Below are positions 9,043 to 17,618 of a DNA stretch of 64,000 nucleotides, in pieces. Location of the stretch: assembly GCA_004793585.1 (NCBI GenBank), contig SRZB01000003.1, forward strand, positions 62,001 to 126,000. The letters are read 5' to 3'. A model generated the notes under the pieces. It was not told the origin of the DNA and did no database searches. It worked only from the letters and a program-made list of their open reading frames with translations. Position 1 is the stretch's first letter. The number at the start of each line of letters is the position of its first letter. The stretch is from Hominisplanchenecus murintestinalis (GTDB taxonomy: Bacteria; Bacillota; Clostridia; Lachnospirales; Lachnospiraceae). The position numbers and the translations under genes are program-made.

Positions 9043-9088
9043 GTCTCTATCCTTTCCGCAAGGATGCTCATACCCATGATATGAGTTT

Positions 9089-9130
9089 GTTTCCGCTGGC
9101 ATACCATCGGTAAATCTACTCTCCTATCCT
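9089..9130. other. attR: right junction of the serine-recombinase element
   Basis: The right junction has element sequence with GTTTCCG at 9089-9095 and CATCG at 9105-9109, then the core CGGTAA at 9108-9113, then the host ATPase gene resuming with AAA TCT ACT (KST of the P-loop). Together with the left end it rebuilds a 48-bp attP with two nested inverted repeats. Confidence 0.82.
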
Positions 9131-9741
9131 TAATCTGCGGACTGATTGTCCCAGAGTCAGGCACAATCCTGCTGCGCGGCAGGGAAAAGAAAGATTCCCA
9201 CACGGAAATCGGGTATATGCTTCAGAAAGACCATCTTTTTGAATGGCGCACAATTTATCAAAATATTATGCTTGGTCTGGAAATACAAAAGAAAATTACT
9301 GTTGAATCCAAAGAAAGAGTAGAAAAAATGCTCTACACCTATGGTCTGAGCCGGTTCCGCGACTGCCGCCCTTCCGAACTTTCCGGAGGAATGCGCCAGA
9401 GAGCGGCGCTTATCCGTACATTGGCGTTAAATCCGGATTTGCTGCTTTTGGATGAGCCGTTTTCTGCCCTGGACTATCAGACCAGGCTGTCTGTATGCGA
9501 CGATATCGCATCCATCATAAAGAGCGAAAAGAAAACAGCAATCCTGGTAACACATGACCTCTCAGAAGCTATCAGCGCCGCAGACCGGGTAATCGTCCTG
9601 TCTTCCCGTCCTGCCTGCATAAAAGCAATAGTCCCGATAAACATGGAAATGCCGGACCGGACGCCCCTAAAGTCCAGGAACGCTCCGGAGTTCAAAGAAT
9701 ATTTTAACCAAATATGGAAGGAGATGAATGCAAATGCCTGA
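9112..9741 (+). pseudogene. ABC transporter ATPase, 3' part, resuming at Walker A lysine
   Basis: This is the remaining 209 codons of the ATPase interrupted at 3142. It resumes with KSTLLSLICGLIVPESG, and continues with the Q-loop (YMLQKDHLFEW), the ABC signature LSGGMRQRAALIRT, Walker B LLLLDEPFSALD and the switch histidine in ILVTHDLSEA. This pattern is that of the nitrate/sulfonate/taurine/thiamine-precursor importer group. An upstream in-frame stop lies at 9082-9084, so no start supplies a P-loop in the present arrangement. An internal ATG at 9217 could give a fragment, but it would lack Walker A. All later motifs are intact, with no decay, which argues for a recent or reversible insertion. 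It overlaps the permease start. Confidence 0.92.
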
Positions 9742-10531
9742 ATTTTCCCCTAATCAGCAGCATTACCTGAAAACGCTCAGACGCAGGAAACAGTCTGTCA
9801 TTCTCATCCGCATTCTTCTGTTTACGGCTTTTTTTATTTTGTGGGAAACAGCCGCCACATTGGATTGGATTGACAGTTTTATATTCAGCAGCCCTTCCCG
9901 TGTGGCATCTGCTTTTGGAAAAATGGCTGCGGACGGAAGCCTTTTCCTTCATATCGGCATCACTCTGGCCGAAACACTTTTCAGCTTCGTCCTGGTGATT
10001 GTGCTTGGACTGTTTGCCGCTGTCCTCTTATGGCTTTTTCCGGCGCTCTCGCAGATACTTGACCCCTACCTGGTGGTGCTGAACAGCCTCCCAAAATCCG
10101 CCCTTGCCCCTCTGCTTATCGTATGGCTGGGCGCAAATATGAGCACGATTGTTGTTGCCGGAGTTTCTGTCGCTATTTTCGGAGCCATTTTAAATATCTA
10201 CACTGGATTTACAGAGGTCAGCCCTGAAAAAATCAAATTAATATACACTCTGCACGGCACAAGAAAAGATGCGCTCTTGAAGGTTATCCTTCCCGGAACC
10301 ATTCCGAATATTATCAGCAACATGAAAGTAAGCATCGGGCTTTGTCTGATCGGCGTCATTATTGGTGAATTTATCTCCAGCCGCCAGGGTCTTGGATACC
10401 TGATTATCTACGGTACGCAGGTCTTTCAGCTGGATCTGGTGATTATGTCCATTTTAATCTTATGCGTTATCGCTTCAGGACTGTACGCGTTAATTACCCT
10501 GCTTGAAAAAAGCTACCTGGGAAAAAATTAA
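9728..10531 (+). CDS. ABC transporter permease, SsuC/TauC type
   Basis: This 267-residue inner-membrane permease has about six hydrophobic segments. It has the cytoplasmic EAA-like loop GTRKDALLKVILPGTIPNI, which docks on the ATPase. The family imports small anionic or heteroaromatic substrates such as sulfonates, nitrate or thiamine precursors; the substrate here cannot be told. The start is ATG 9728 or ATG 9734, both inside the end of the ATPase gene after AAGGAGATGA, which indicates coupled translation. The element upstream separates this gene from the ATPase's own promoter and ribosome site, so its expression is likely altered too. No cognate binding-protein gene lies in the window. Confidence 0.88.
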   Translation: MQMPEFSPNQQHYLKTLRRRKQSVILIRILLFTAFFILWETAATLDWIDSFIFSSPSRVASAFGKMAADGSLFLHIGITLAETLFSFVLVIVLGLFAAVLLWLFPALSQILDPYLVVLNSLPKSALAPLLIVWLGANMSTIVVAGVSVAIFGAILNIYTGFTEVSPEKIKLIYTLHGTRKDALLKVILPGTIPNIISNMKVSIGLCLIGVIIGEFISSRQGLGYLIIYGTQVFQLDLVIMSILILCVIASGLYALITLLEKSYLGKN

Positions 10532-10548
10532 TCCCCGCTATCCTTTAC

Positions 10549-10577
10549 TTGCCGTCTATTTCATGGTATGTTATAAT
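10549..10577 (+). promoter_or_regulatory. Promoter of the UDP-glucose dehydrogenase gene
   Basis: TTGCCG (10549-10554) and TATAAT (10572-10577) are spaced by 17 bp, about 50 bp before the start codon at 10627. A ribosome site GAGGT lies shortly before that start. Confidence 0.6.
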
Positions 10578-10626
10578 TCTTAACAGTTAAACCATAATTA
10601 AAATAAAGATAAACGAGGTACAAAAC

Positions 10627-11928
10627 ATGAATATTGTAGTAGCTGGAACAGGTTATGTAGGGCTTGTCACCGGAGTTGCACTGGCAAATGCCGGACACTG
10701 CGTAACTTGTGTTGATGTGGACCAGGCAAAGGTGGAGCTTATGAGACAAGGCGTCTCCCCCATCTATGAACCGGGTCTTGAAGAACTGATGCAGGAGAAC
10801 ATGGAAAGGCTTACCTTTACTACTGACTATGCATCTGCCTACCGCACGGCAGAGGTTGTCTTTATCGGTGTGGGAACACCAGAAAAAAAAGACGGCTCCG
10901 CAAACCTTTCCTACGTTTTCCAGGTAGCCCATCAGATTGCCGAAAATATCGAAAATGACTGCATCGTGGTGGTAAAGTCTACCGTTCCCATAGGTACAAA
11001 TGATAAAGTAGAAAAATTAATCAAAGACAACCTGGCTCATGACGTCTGGGTAGAGGTTGTCTCCAACCCGGAATTTCTCTCGCAGGGAACTGCCGTGCCG
11101 GATACGCTTCACGCTGCCCGTATCGTTATCGGCGCGGAGTCCGACAGAGCAAAAGAAATCGTACGGAACGTTTATGAAAATTTCCACCAGCCCTTTGTTA
11201 TCACAAACCGCCGGAGCGCTGAGATGATTAAATATGCTTCCAACGATTTTCTTGCGCTGAAAATTTCCTATATTAATGAAATTGCCAATTTCTGTGAAAT
11301 TGTCGGGGCAAACATCGAGGACGTAGCCAAAGGCATGGGATATGACCCCCGCATCGGCAACCGTTTTCTCCATGCCGGCATCGGCTACGGCGGCTCCTGT
11401 TTCCCGAAAGATACCAAGGCTCTCCACTGGATGTCCAACTACTATGAGCGCGAGCTGAAAACCATCAAGGCTGCTATTGAAATCAACGACAGCCAAAAAC
11501 TGAAACTTATCAAGAAATCCAAACAGTATTACGATTCCCTGGAGGGACTGACCGTCGCTGTACTCGGCCTGACTTTTAAACCAAACACCGACGATTTGCG
11601 GGAAGCCCCTTCCCTGGTAAATATTCCCATTATGCTGGATGATGGCGCCACGGTAAAAGCCTGGGATCCTGTAGGTGTGGAAAACTATAAAAAGAAATAT
11701 CCGGACGAGCTGCAGTACTGCGATACCATTGAAGAAACTTTAAAAGATGCCGATATCTGCTTTATCTTTACGGAATGGCAGGAAGTCAAAGATTTAAAAC
11801 CCGAAGATTTCAAGCGCCTGATGAAAAAAGCCATTGTACTTGACGGCCGGAACTGCTATATACCTGAAACCTTCAGCGGAAGCGGCGTCGTGTACAATTC
11901 CATCGGAAGGACTATCGTAGAGGGTTGA
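10627..11928 (+). CDS. ugd: UDP-glucose 6-dehydrogenase
   Basis: This enzyme oxidises UDP-glucose to UDP-glucuronate with two NAD+ in the cytoplasm, supplying uronic acid for surface polysaccharides. The 433 residues show the N-terminal Rossmann motif VVAGTGYVGLVTG, VFIGVGTPEKKDG, VVVKSTVPIGT, NPEFLSQGTA and the catalytic cysteine C258 in GIGYGGSCFPKDTKAL. The C-terminal UDP-binding domain contains LTFKPNTDDLREAPS. The length is typical. It stands alone after its own promoter. The nearest consumer in the window would be the glycan cluster at 19-24 kb, but no direct link is shown. A UDP-N-acetyl-hexosamine dehydrogenase is less likely given the UGD-type motifs. Confidence 0.93.
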   Translation: MNIVVAGTGYVGLVTGVALANAGHCVTCVDVDQAKVELMRQGVSPIYEPGLEELMQENMERLTFTTDYASAYRTAEVVFIGVGTPEKKDGSANLSYVFQVAHQIAENIENDCIVVVKSTVPIGTNDKVEKLIKDNLAHDVWVEVVSNPEFLSQGTAVPDTLHAARIVIGAESDRAKEIVRNVYENFHQPFVITNRRSAEMIKYASNDFLALKISYINEIANFCEIVGANIEDVAKGMGYDPRIGNRFLHAGIGYGGSCFPKDTKALHWMSNYYERELKTIKAAIEINDSQKLKLIKKSKQYYDSLEGLTVAVLGLTFKPNTDDLREAPSLVNIPIMLDDGATVKAWDPVGVENYKKKYPDELQYCDTIEETLKDADICFIFTEWQEVKDLKPEDFKRLMKKAIVLDGRNCYIPETFSGSGVVYNSIGRTIVEG

Positions 11929-11953
11929 ATAAAATAGCATATTGTGGTAAGAT
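11925..11953 (+). promoter_or_regulatory. Promoter ahead of the M60 mucinase operon
   Basis: TTGAAT (11925-11930), 17 bp, and TAAGAT (11948-11953) with a TGG extended -10. It overlaps the last codons of the dehydrogenase gene and would give a leader of about 135 nt that contains the two hairpins at 11983-12050. Confidence 0.5.
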
Positions 11954-11982
11954 ATCCATTGAAATTTGGTGTCATGCCTTAT

Positions 11983-12050
11983 AGGGATGCCCATACATTT
12001 TATGGGTATCCCTTGAAAAAGTATCGTAATTTTTTATGATACTTTTTTTC
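11983..12050 (+). terminator. Tandem hairpins with U-tract before the mucinase gene
   Basis: The first hairpin has 13-bp arms at 11983-11995 and 12001-12013 with one G-T pair. The second has arms at about 12016-12029 and 12034-12047 and ends in seven T. The second has the form of a Rho-independent terminator. It may simply end the dehydrogenase transcript. If the promoter at 11925 is used, it lies inside the mucinase leader and could act as an attenuator. Confidence 0.72.
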
Positions 12051-12096
12051 GTGCAAAGATACCAAATTATTAGAAAACAAGAAAGGAAACGTGAGA

Positions 12097-15000
12097 ATGA
12101 AAAGAATGATGGCAGTGCTGCTCACTGGTTGTCTCGCTTTCCAAACATGGCTGGGCGCCTCCGCTCCGGTTTACAGCGCAGAAATCCCTGCGGAAACCGA
12201 AAACATGGCGTCCCCTGTTATGGACGAAACACTTCCAGATGAGACGGAGCCGGATGAAGCAGTTCCGGATGAAACGGAACTTGATGAAACCGCTCCGAAC
12301 ACACAGACAGACGAAGTTCTCCCCGAAGAACCAGACTCAGAGACACCTTCTTCGGAAGAACTGCTCCCAGAAGAAACCTCTTCCGATGAGACGGAACCGG
12401 AAAAGGATGCCGGTGAACCCCTGGAAGAGGAAACCTCCCTTCCGGAAACTTCTTCTTTAGAAGCCCGTGAACCCGTAGACGAAGGTACGGAAAATACCGG
12501 GGCAAATGCTTCTACACAGGCGCAGAGCGCCCTGGAAGTAGAAATCCGCCCTTCCTATCTATTTCCATATAAAGGAAATGTAACTGTAAAAGTCAGCGAC
12601 AGCAGCAAGACAACGCAGCTCACCAAACAGCTGGATTTCACCGGCTCTGAGCCCTCCTCCCTGACTGCACGCTTTGATGTGCCCGTCGGAGACTACACAG
12701 TCTCGCTTTTGTCGGATAGATTTGCGACTTACTCTCAGAATATCCGCGTAACGAACGGCTGGATATCCAAAATACTGGTTTACTCTACAAAAATAGAAAC
12801 CGGCTGCAGCGCAGTTCCCGGATGGTTCCGCCCCGGTGACGCGAACCGGGACGGTATTATAAACCAGGCTGACGCCGATGCGCTCCTAAACGCTATCCGT
12901 AAAGACCCGCAGGGAACAGACATGGATCTAAACAACGATGGCAAAACAGATATCGTGGATCTGCAGTACGTAGTTCAAAGTCTTGATGAGCGCCGGGAGT
13001 CACAAGTCACAAAGCTTGGGCTTACTAAGAAAACTCAGGCAGTAAACGGAACCTCCGCTGAAGGGGATATGCAAGATTTCCTGAACGGCGAAGGCAGCAT
13101 TTCACTGAAGCCCTCTGACACAGACAGCGAAATTTCAGAGAACAACCCTGTGGGCATGGAATTCGTTCTGGCAGAAGAAAACAGCCAGGGCACCCCTCTT
13201 CGTGGAATGACCATCCTGGCTCCCACTGAAACAGATGCCGACGGCAATGTATCGAACGAAATCACTGCCGGAACAGCTGAAGTTTCCTATGTAGACGAAA
13301 CGGGAACCGAACAAACCCTGGAATTCCCTCTGTCCTCTGGGCAAGCACAGACAGCTTCCAAAGGCAGAATGGCTGCCCGGGCGCCTCTTTCTGAAAATGC
13401 AAGCGTAAGCGTTGACGCGGATGGTTCTCTGGTTCTGGACTTCGGAACACAGATAGCAGTCAAGCGAGTGACTATCAAAATTACCGGAACAAAAAAGACA
13501 GAGCCTCTGGTAAATATCGCCAAAGTGGAATTCGTTAACAATATGGAAGAACGTATTCCGGCGCCCCAGCTTGATATCCCGACTCCAAACACGCCCATAT
13601 CCGAGAATGAAGGGCTGACCGTGTCCTGGACGCCTCAGCGCAATGTCACAGGATATGAAGTCTTTGTAGAAGGGCCTGTAAAAAAGCAGAGCGGAACTCT
13701 TTCACAGATTGTCCGCGTATCCGGCACACAGCACAGGATTAGTTCTATCAATGACAATCCTCTCAAAAATTTTGCTGAATACAAGATAAAAGTCCGCTCT
13801 GTAAATGGAGACTGGCGCAGCCCCTGGTCAAAGGAAGTCATCGGAATTCCCAAGCCGCAGAAACTTCCGGCGCCGCCGGATAATGTAACGGCTACAGGCG
13901 GTTTCTGCTCCATTACCGTATCCTGGAAAGACATGGATGACGCCAACGGCTACATGGTATATTATAAGAAGAAAGCAGATCCGGATACTGCATACCTTCC
14001 GGTCGTTTCCGGTTTTCAGCCTGTTCAGGCAGGTACCGGAAAATTAGACGGTACACGCCATGTCATAACAGGTCTGGAAAAAGACACGCAATATTCCGTC
14101 TATGTTATAGGATGGAATGAACTGGGATGGGGAAAACCTTCCCTGGTTTCTGTCGCATCCACCACCAACACAGACCCGCCGCAGCTTCCAAAATACGGCC
14201 TAATCAATACTTCCAATGGTACCGGAAAAGTAAGCGCACATATCGCTGCTGCCGCATACGGCGGAAGCGGCGGAGCCTGCATGATGGGAAGCCCGCTGGA
14301 TACGGAACCCCGCAGCGCTCTTGGACTGGTAGACGATGATTATGGTTCTTACTGGTTCAAAGCTGACTGGGATGACGGTCCCGCTTACCCGGCACGTGAC
14401 AAGGGAATGACCGTTACTCTGGATGCAGACTATAAAATGGGATATATGACATTCTCAGCGGCCGATATTACATCGCCTGCCCAGTATGCTACCATAGACT
14501 ATTGGAATTCTGAAAATCCAAACCAGCAGCAGAGTGTAGCAACACGGATGCTCAGAAAAATAGATGTAAATAATCATCCTTACTATATTATTAAATTTGC
14601 CGAATCCATAACCGCAAATAAAATCCGTCTGTGTATCGGAAAAGCCAGCGGCGCCCGCGACCTCCGGGTAGGAGAAATCCATTTCCATCATTATGACTCC
14701 CTGGATGATGATATTATGGGACTGTACGAGGATGAAATGCATACTACCCTGAAAGCAGAGGTAACAGAAGACACCATTAACACCTTGGAAGAACGCTTAA
14801 ATACTCCGGATCCGGCAACAGGTGAAAAACATCCTCTTTTTGCAGAATTGGCTCTGGAAATAAAGACTGCCCGCGAAATCCTGGCGGCAAATCTCGCGCC
14901 TGCTTATGAAGTAGATAACCGGATCACCGGAAGGAAAGATTCTCATCTGGGATTTGGCGGCCTGAATGCATGGCAGCCTCTTGGAAAAACCGCATATATG

Positions 15001-17592
15001 GGCGAAACCCTGTTGGTATATGTAGGGCATAATACACTGAGAACCGGACAGAATGCCAGCCTGCAGCTTGTATTTACACAGTACCATGCAGAAGCCAGCA
15101 CCCTCGCCCGCGCAGTAAACCTGAAAGTAGGAAGGAATGAAATTACAGTTCCGCAGATTACTACCAAAGATTTCGAGCGGGGCGGACAGCTCTATATCGC
15201 ATACACCGGAAATAATCCTTCCGATAAATACGCTGTACGTATCAGCGGCGGCAGCGACATACCGGCGCTGAATGTATTCAAAAAGAGCGGGGCAGAAAGA
15301 ACCGAAGCCATCCGCACCTATATAACAGAATTGCAGAATTATGTAGGCACTATCCAGACAAAGCATAATGACCTGCATACCGGCACAAAGAATGTAGATT
15401 ACGATTACGATCAGACAAACTGCATCTTGAACAGCACTGACATCATGATGGATCAGATGATGTATTCCCTCCCTGCCACACAGATTTGGGCCGGAATACA
15501 GAATGCCACCGACAAAGTTACGAAACTTGACAACGCTTTGAGGGCTATGGAAGATACCATGACGCTGTTCTACCAGCACAAAGGCTTGAGCGACAGCGCA
15601 GGAACCGACAGAGGAAACAATGCCCTCCCGGCACAGCATCTGAATATCCGTTACATGAGGATGTTCGCCGGAGCATTTATGTACGCCTCAGGAAATCATA
15701 TTGGTATAGAATGGGGCTCGACGGTACTCACCCCTGACTCCTGGAACGGTCTCGGCTGGGGCATCGCCCATGAAATCGGTCATGACATTAACCAGGGAAC
15801 TTACGCCGTTGCAGAAGTTACAAACAACTATTTTGCGATGCTGCTCACCGGCACGCAGCGTTTTACTTATGAAAATGTATACAAGAAAGTTACTTCCGGT
15901 ACCATAGGACGCGCTCCTAATGTATTTACCCAGCTGGCGCTGTACTGGCAGCTTCATCTGGCCTTCGATGACAACACCGACGACAGGCACATTTTTACTG
16001 ATTACGAAGAACAGTTCAACAGCCTGTTCTTTGCAAGGGTAGACACTTACTCCAGAAACCCGGCAAAAGCGCCGCAGGCGGGATTAACCTTAAACGGCGG
16101 TTCCGAGCAGAACCTGATGCGCCTCTCGTGCGCGGCAGCAAACAGGAACATCCTTCCGTTCTTCCGCCGCTGGGGTATGGTGCCTGACGCAGACACCATC
16201 GCCTATGCTGAAAAATACGGCGCAGAGGATACAAAAGCACTCTATTATATCAATCAGGATGCCCGTTCCTACCGCGTTACCCATCCGGACGAAGCAGGCA
16301 CGATCAAAGACCAGGATGCCGTATCTGCTGCCGTAACAGCAAACGCAAACCGGGCAGAAGTTACAATTTCCACCTCGAAAGACGCTGATTTAATCCTGGG
16401 CTACGAAATTAGCCGCAGCATGATTTTTAACGGTGAAAAGAGAACGGAAATCGTAGGATTCCAGCCGATTAACACGGCACAGTCTACGGTATACACAGAC
16501 ACGATTTCCTCTATTAACAACCGGGTAATGGAATATGAGGTGCGTGCTGTAGATAAGTTCCTGAACTACTCTAATATCGTCTCGGCAGGTTCCGTAAAAA
16601 TCCAGACCGACGGTGTGCTGGACAAATCGCTTTGGAGTGTTGAGACTACCATGACATCTACAGATGATACGGCTATTGAGCCGGATGCAGACGACCCTGA
16701 CAGCGGTTATAATGAGCAGAATCCTTCAGGAGTTACCGCTCAGACGCATCACACCATTGACAGGATTCTGGATAATGACAAAACAGACAACGGCACTTAT
16801 CATGGAACCAGCGGCGGCAACGCTTCTATCACGGTAGATATGTGCAAAACCGAACAGGTAACTTCCCTGAAATATCACGGAGACGCACTTGAAAAAGTCA
16901 CTGTAGAAGTCAGCAGCGACGGAACTGCATGGACAGCAGTAAAAACGGATTACACGGGGCTGAACGGAGCAGAAGAACAGATGATCTGGTTTGACTCTGT
17001 AGAAGAAGCCTCCAGGACAGACTGGATAGGCACTTATGACGCCCGGTATGTAAGGCTGACCATTCCGCAGACAGGGGATATTTCCATCAAAGAAATCGAA
17101 ATCTGCGGTCCGACAGGCGACAACCTAGAGTTTATGTCCACAGACAGCGGCCAGCCGGCAATCGGCGTATCTACTGCAGACTTTAAGTACGGTAATCAAA
17201 CCGACGATATTATCCCCGCCGGTTCTCTGATTTTCACCGGAACCTACAAGGGAAATCCTGCTTACAACCTGGTAGTGCTGTACGACACCGAAGGCAATGT
17301 CATCGGTGAAAAAGATGGCAATGTCTCTGCGAAGCAGGTCATCCTCGCCAATGTTCCTGAACACGGAAATCTTGGCGAGACTTCCGCCGGAACCTGGGTA
17401 TATTATGTAGAACCCGGCCAGTGGAGCGAAGATTCCCTGAAAAAGCTCAGCGGTGTGCGCGGTGAACTTTTCCGCGTCGATAACGCGCTGACTCTGGAAG
17501 GCGAACGTATCGTCAGTGATACTCCGGTAATCAGCATCCCTGATTCCCTGCCGGATATCACCCTGACAGGCGGTATCGTTCCCGGAAACTAA
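12097..17592 (+). CDS. Secreted M60-type (enhancin-like) mucin metalloprotease with dockerin-like module
   Basis: This is a secreted zinc metalloprotease of 1,831 residues. The start is ATG 12097 after GAAAGGAAAC rather than the GTG at 12091. A signal peptide ends near residue 30, then an acidic Glu/Asp/Pro/Thr-rich stretch runs to about 145. Residues 245-305 hold two calcium-loop repeats (DANRDGIINQADADAL and DLNNDGKTDIVDL) of dockerin type. Two FN3 modules (about 489-695), an F5/8-type carbohydrate-binding region and a helical segment follow. The peptidase-M60 domain has H1225-E-I-G-H1229 and E1240 as zinc ligands and base. A further FN3 and a C-terminal F5/8-type module complete it. The family cleaves O-glycosylated mucin-like proteins. 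No sortase motif is present, so the dockerin or the binding modules may hold it at the surface or substrate. The next gene is 26 bp downstream. Confidence 0.92.
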   Translation: MKRMMAVLLTGCLAFQTWLGASAPVYSAEIPAETENMASPVMDETLPDETEPDEAVPDETELDETAPNTQTDEVLPEEPDSETPSSEELLPEETSSDETEPEKDAGEPLEEETSLPETSSLEAREPVDEGTENTGANASTQAQSALEVEIRPSYLFPYKGNVTVKVSDSSKTTQLTKQLDFTGSEPSSLTARFDVPVGDYTVSLLSDRFATYSQNIRVTNGWISKILVYSTKIETGCSAVPGWFRPGDANRDGIINQADADALLNAIRKDPQGTDMDLNNDGKTDIVDLQYVVQSLDERRESQVTKLGLTKKTQAVNGTSAEGDMQDFLNGEGSISLKPSDTDSEISENNPVGMEFVLAEENSQGTPLRGMTILAPTETDADGNVSNEITAGTAEVSYVDETGTEQTLEFPLSSGQAQTASKGRMAARAPLSENASVSVDADGSLVLDFGTQIAVKRVTIKITGTKKTEPLVNIAKVEFVNNMEERIPAPQLDIPTPNTPISENEGLTVSWTPQRNVTGYEVFVEGPVKKQSGTLSQIVRVSGTQHRISSINDNPLKNFAEYKIKVRSVNGDWRSPWSKEVIGIPKPQKLPAPPDNVTATGGFCSITVSWKDMDDANGYMVYYKKKADPDTAYLPVVSGFQPVQAGTGKLDGTRHVITGLEKDTQYSVYVIGWNELGWGKPSLVSVASTTNTDPPQLPKYGLINTSNGTGKVSAHIAAAAYGGSGGACMMGSPLDTEPRSALGLVDDDYGSYWFKADWDDGPAYPARDKGMTVTLDADYKMGYMTFSAADITSPAQYATIDYWNSENPNQQQSVATRMLRKIDVNNHPYYIIKFAESITANKIRLCIGKASGARDLRVGEIHFHHYDSLDDDIMGLYEDEMHTTLKAEVTEDTINTLEERLNTPDPATGEKHPLFAELALEIKTAREILAANLAPAYEVDNRITGRKDSHLGFGGLNAWQPLGKTAYMGETLLVYVGHNTLRTGQNASLQLVFTQYHAEASTLARAVNLKVGRNEITVPQITTKDFERGGQLYIAYTGNNPSDKYAVRISGGSDIPALNVFKKSGAERTEAIRTYITELQNYVGTIQTKHNDLHTGTKNVDYDYDQTNCILNSTDIMMDQMMYSLPATQIWAGIQNATDKVTKLDNALRAMEDTMTLFYQHKGLSDSAGTDRGNNALPAQHLNIRYMRMFAGAFMYASGNHIGIEWGSTVLTPDSWNGLGWGIAHEIGHDINQGTYAVAEVTNNYFAMLLTGTQRFTYENVYKKVTSGTIGRAPNVFTQLALYWQLHLAFDDNTDDRHIFTDYEEQFNSLFFARVDTYSRNPAKAPQAGLTLNGGSEQNLMRLSCAAANRNILPFFRRWGMVPDADTIAYAEKYGAEDTKALYYINQDARSYRVTHPDEAGTIKDQDAVSAAVTANANRAEVTISTSKDADLILGYEISRSMIFNGEKRTEIVGFQPINTAQSTVYTDTISSINNRVMEYEVRAVDKFLNYSNIVSAGSVKIQTDGVLDKSLWSVETTMTSTDDTAIEPDADDPDSGYNEQNPSGVTAQTHHTIDRILDNDKTDNGTYHGTSGGNASITVDMCKTEQVTSLKYHGDALEKVTVEVSSDGTAWTAVKTDYTGLNGAEEQMIWFDSVEEASRTDWIGTYDARYVRLTIPQTGDISIKEIEICGPTGDNLEFMSTDSGQPAIGVSTADFKYGNQTDDIIPAGSLIFTGTYKGNPAYNLVVLYDTEGNVIGEKDGNVSAKQVILANVPEHGNLGETSAGTWVYYVEPGQWSEDSLKKLSGVRGELFRVDNALTLEGERIVSDTPVISIPDSLPDITLTGGIVPGN

Positions 17593-17618
17593 CAGTTATG
17601 CATTACATGGAGGTAGAG

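Larger units (their letters stand above)
3139..9113. mobile_element. Serine-recombinase element inserted in ABC ATPase P-loop codons
   Basis: This 5,969-bp element (the interval given includes both copies of the 6-bp core) separates the two halves of an ABC ATPase gene. The core CGGTAA occurs at 3139-3144 and 9108-9113. Between the cores lie, all on the minus strand, a small basic ORF, a hybrid histidine kinase, a sugar-type binding lipoprotein and a 546-residue large serine recombinase that ends 27 bp from the left core. Removing one core plus the interior restores GPSGCGKSTLL in frame. No conjugation, mobilisation, replication or phage genes are present, so it would need help to move between cells. 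The boundary is seen directly. That the recombinase made it is inference from the att structure and the recombinase's place at the end. Confidence 0.9.

Noticed and set aside
14797-15639. Minus-strand ORF of 280 codons inside the mucinase gene
   Set aside because: It lies opposite the region between the F5/8-type module and the M60 domain and has no coherent motif.
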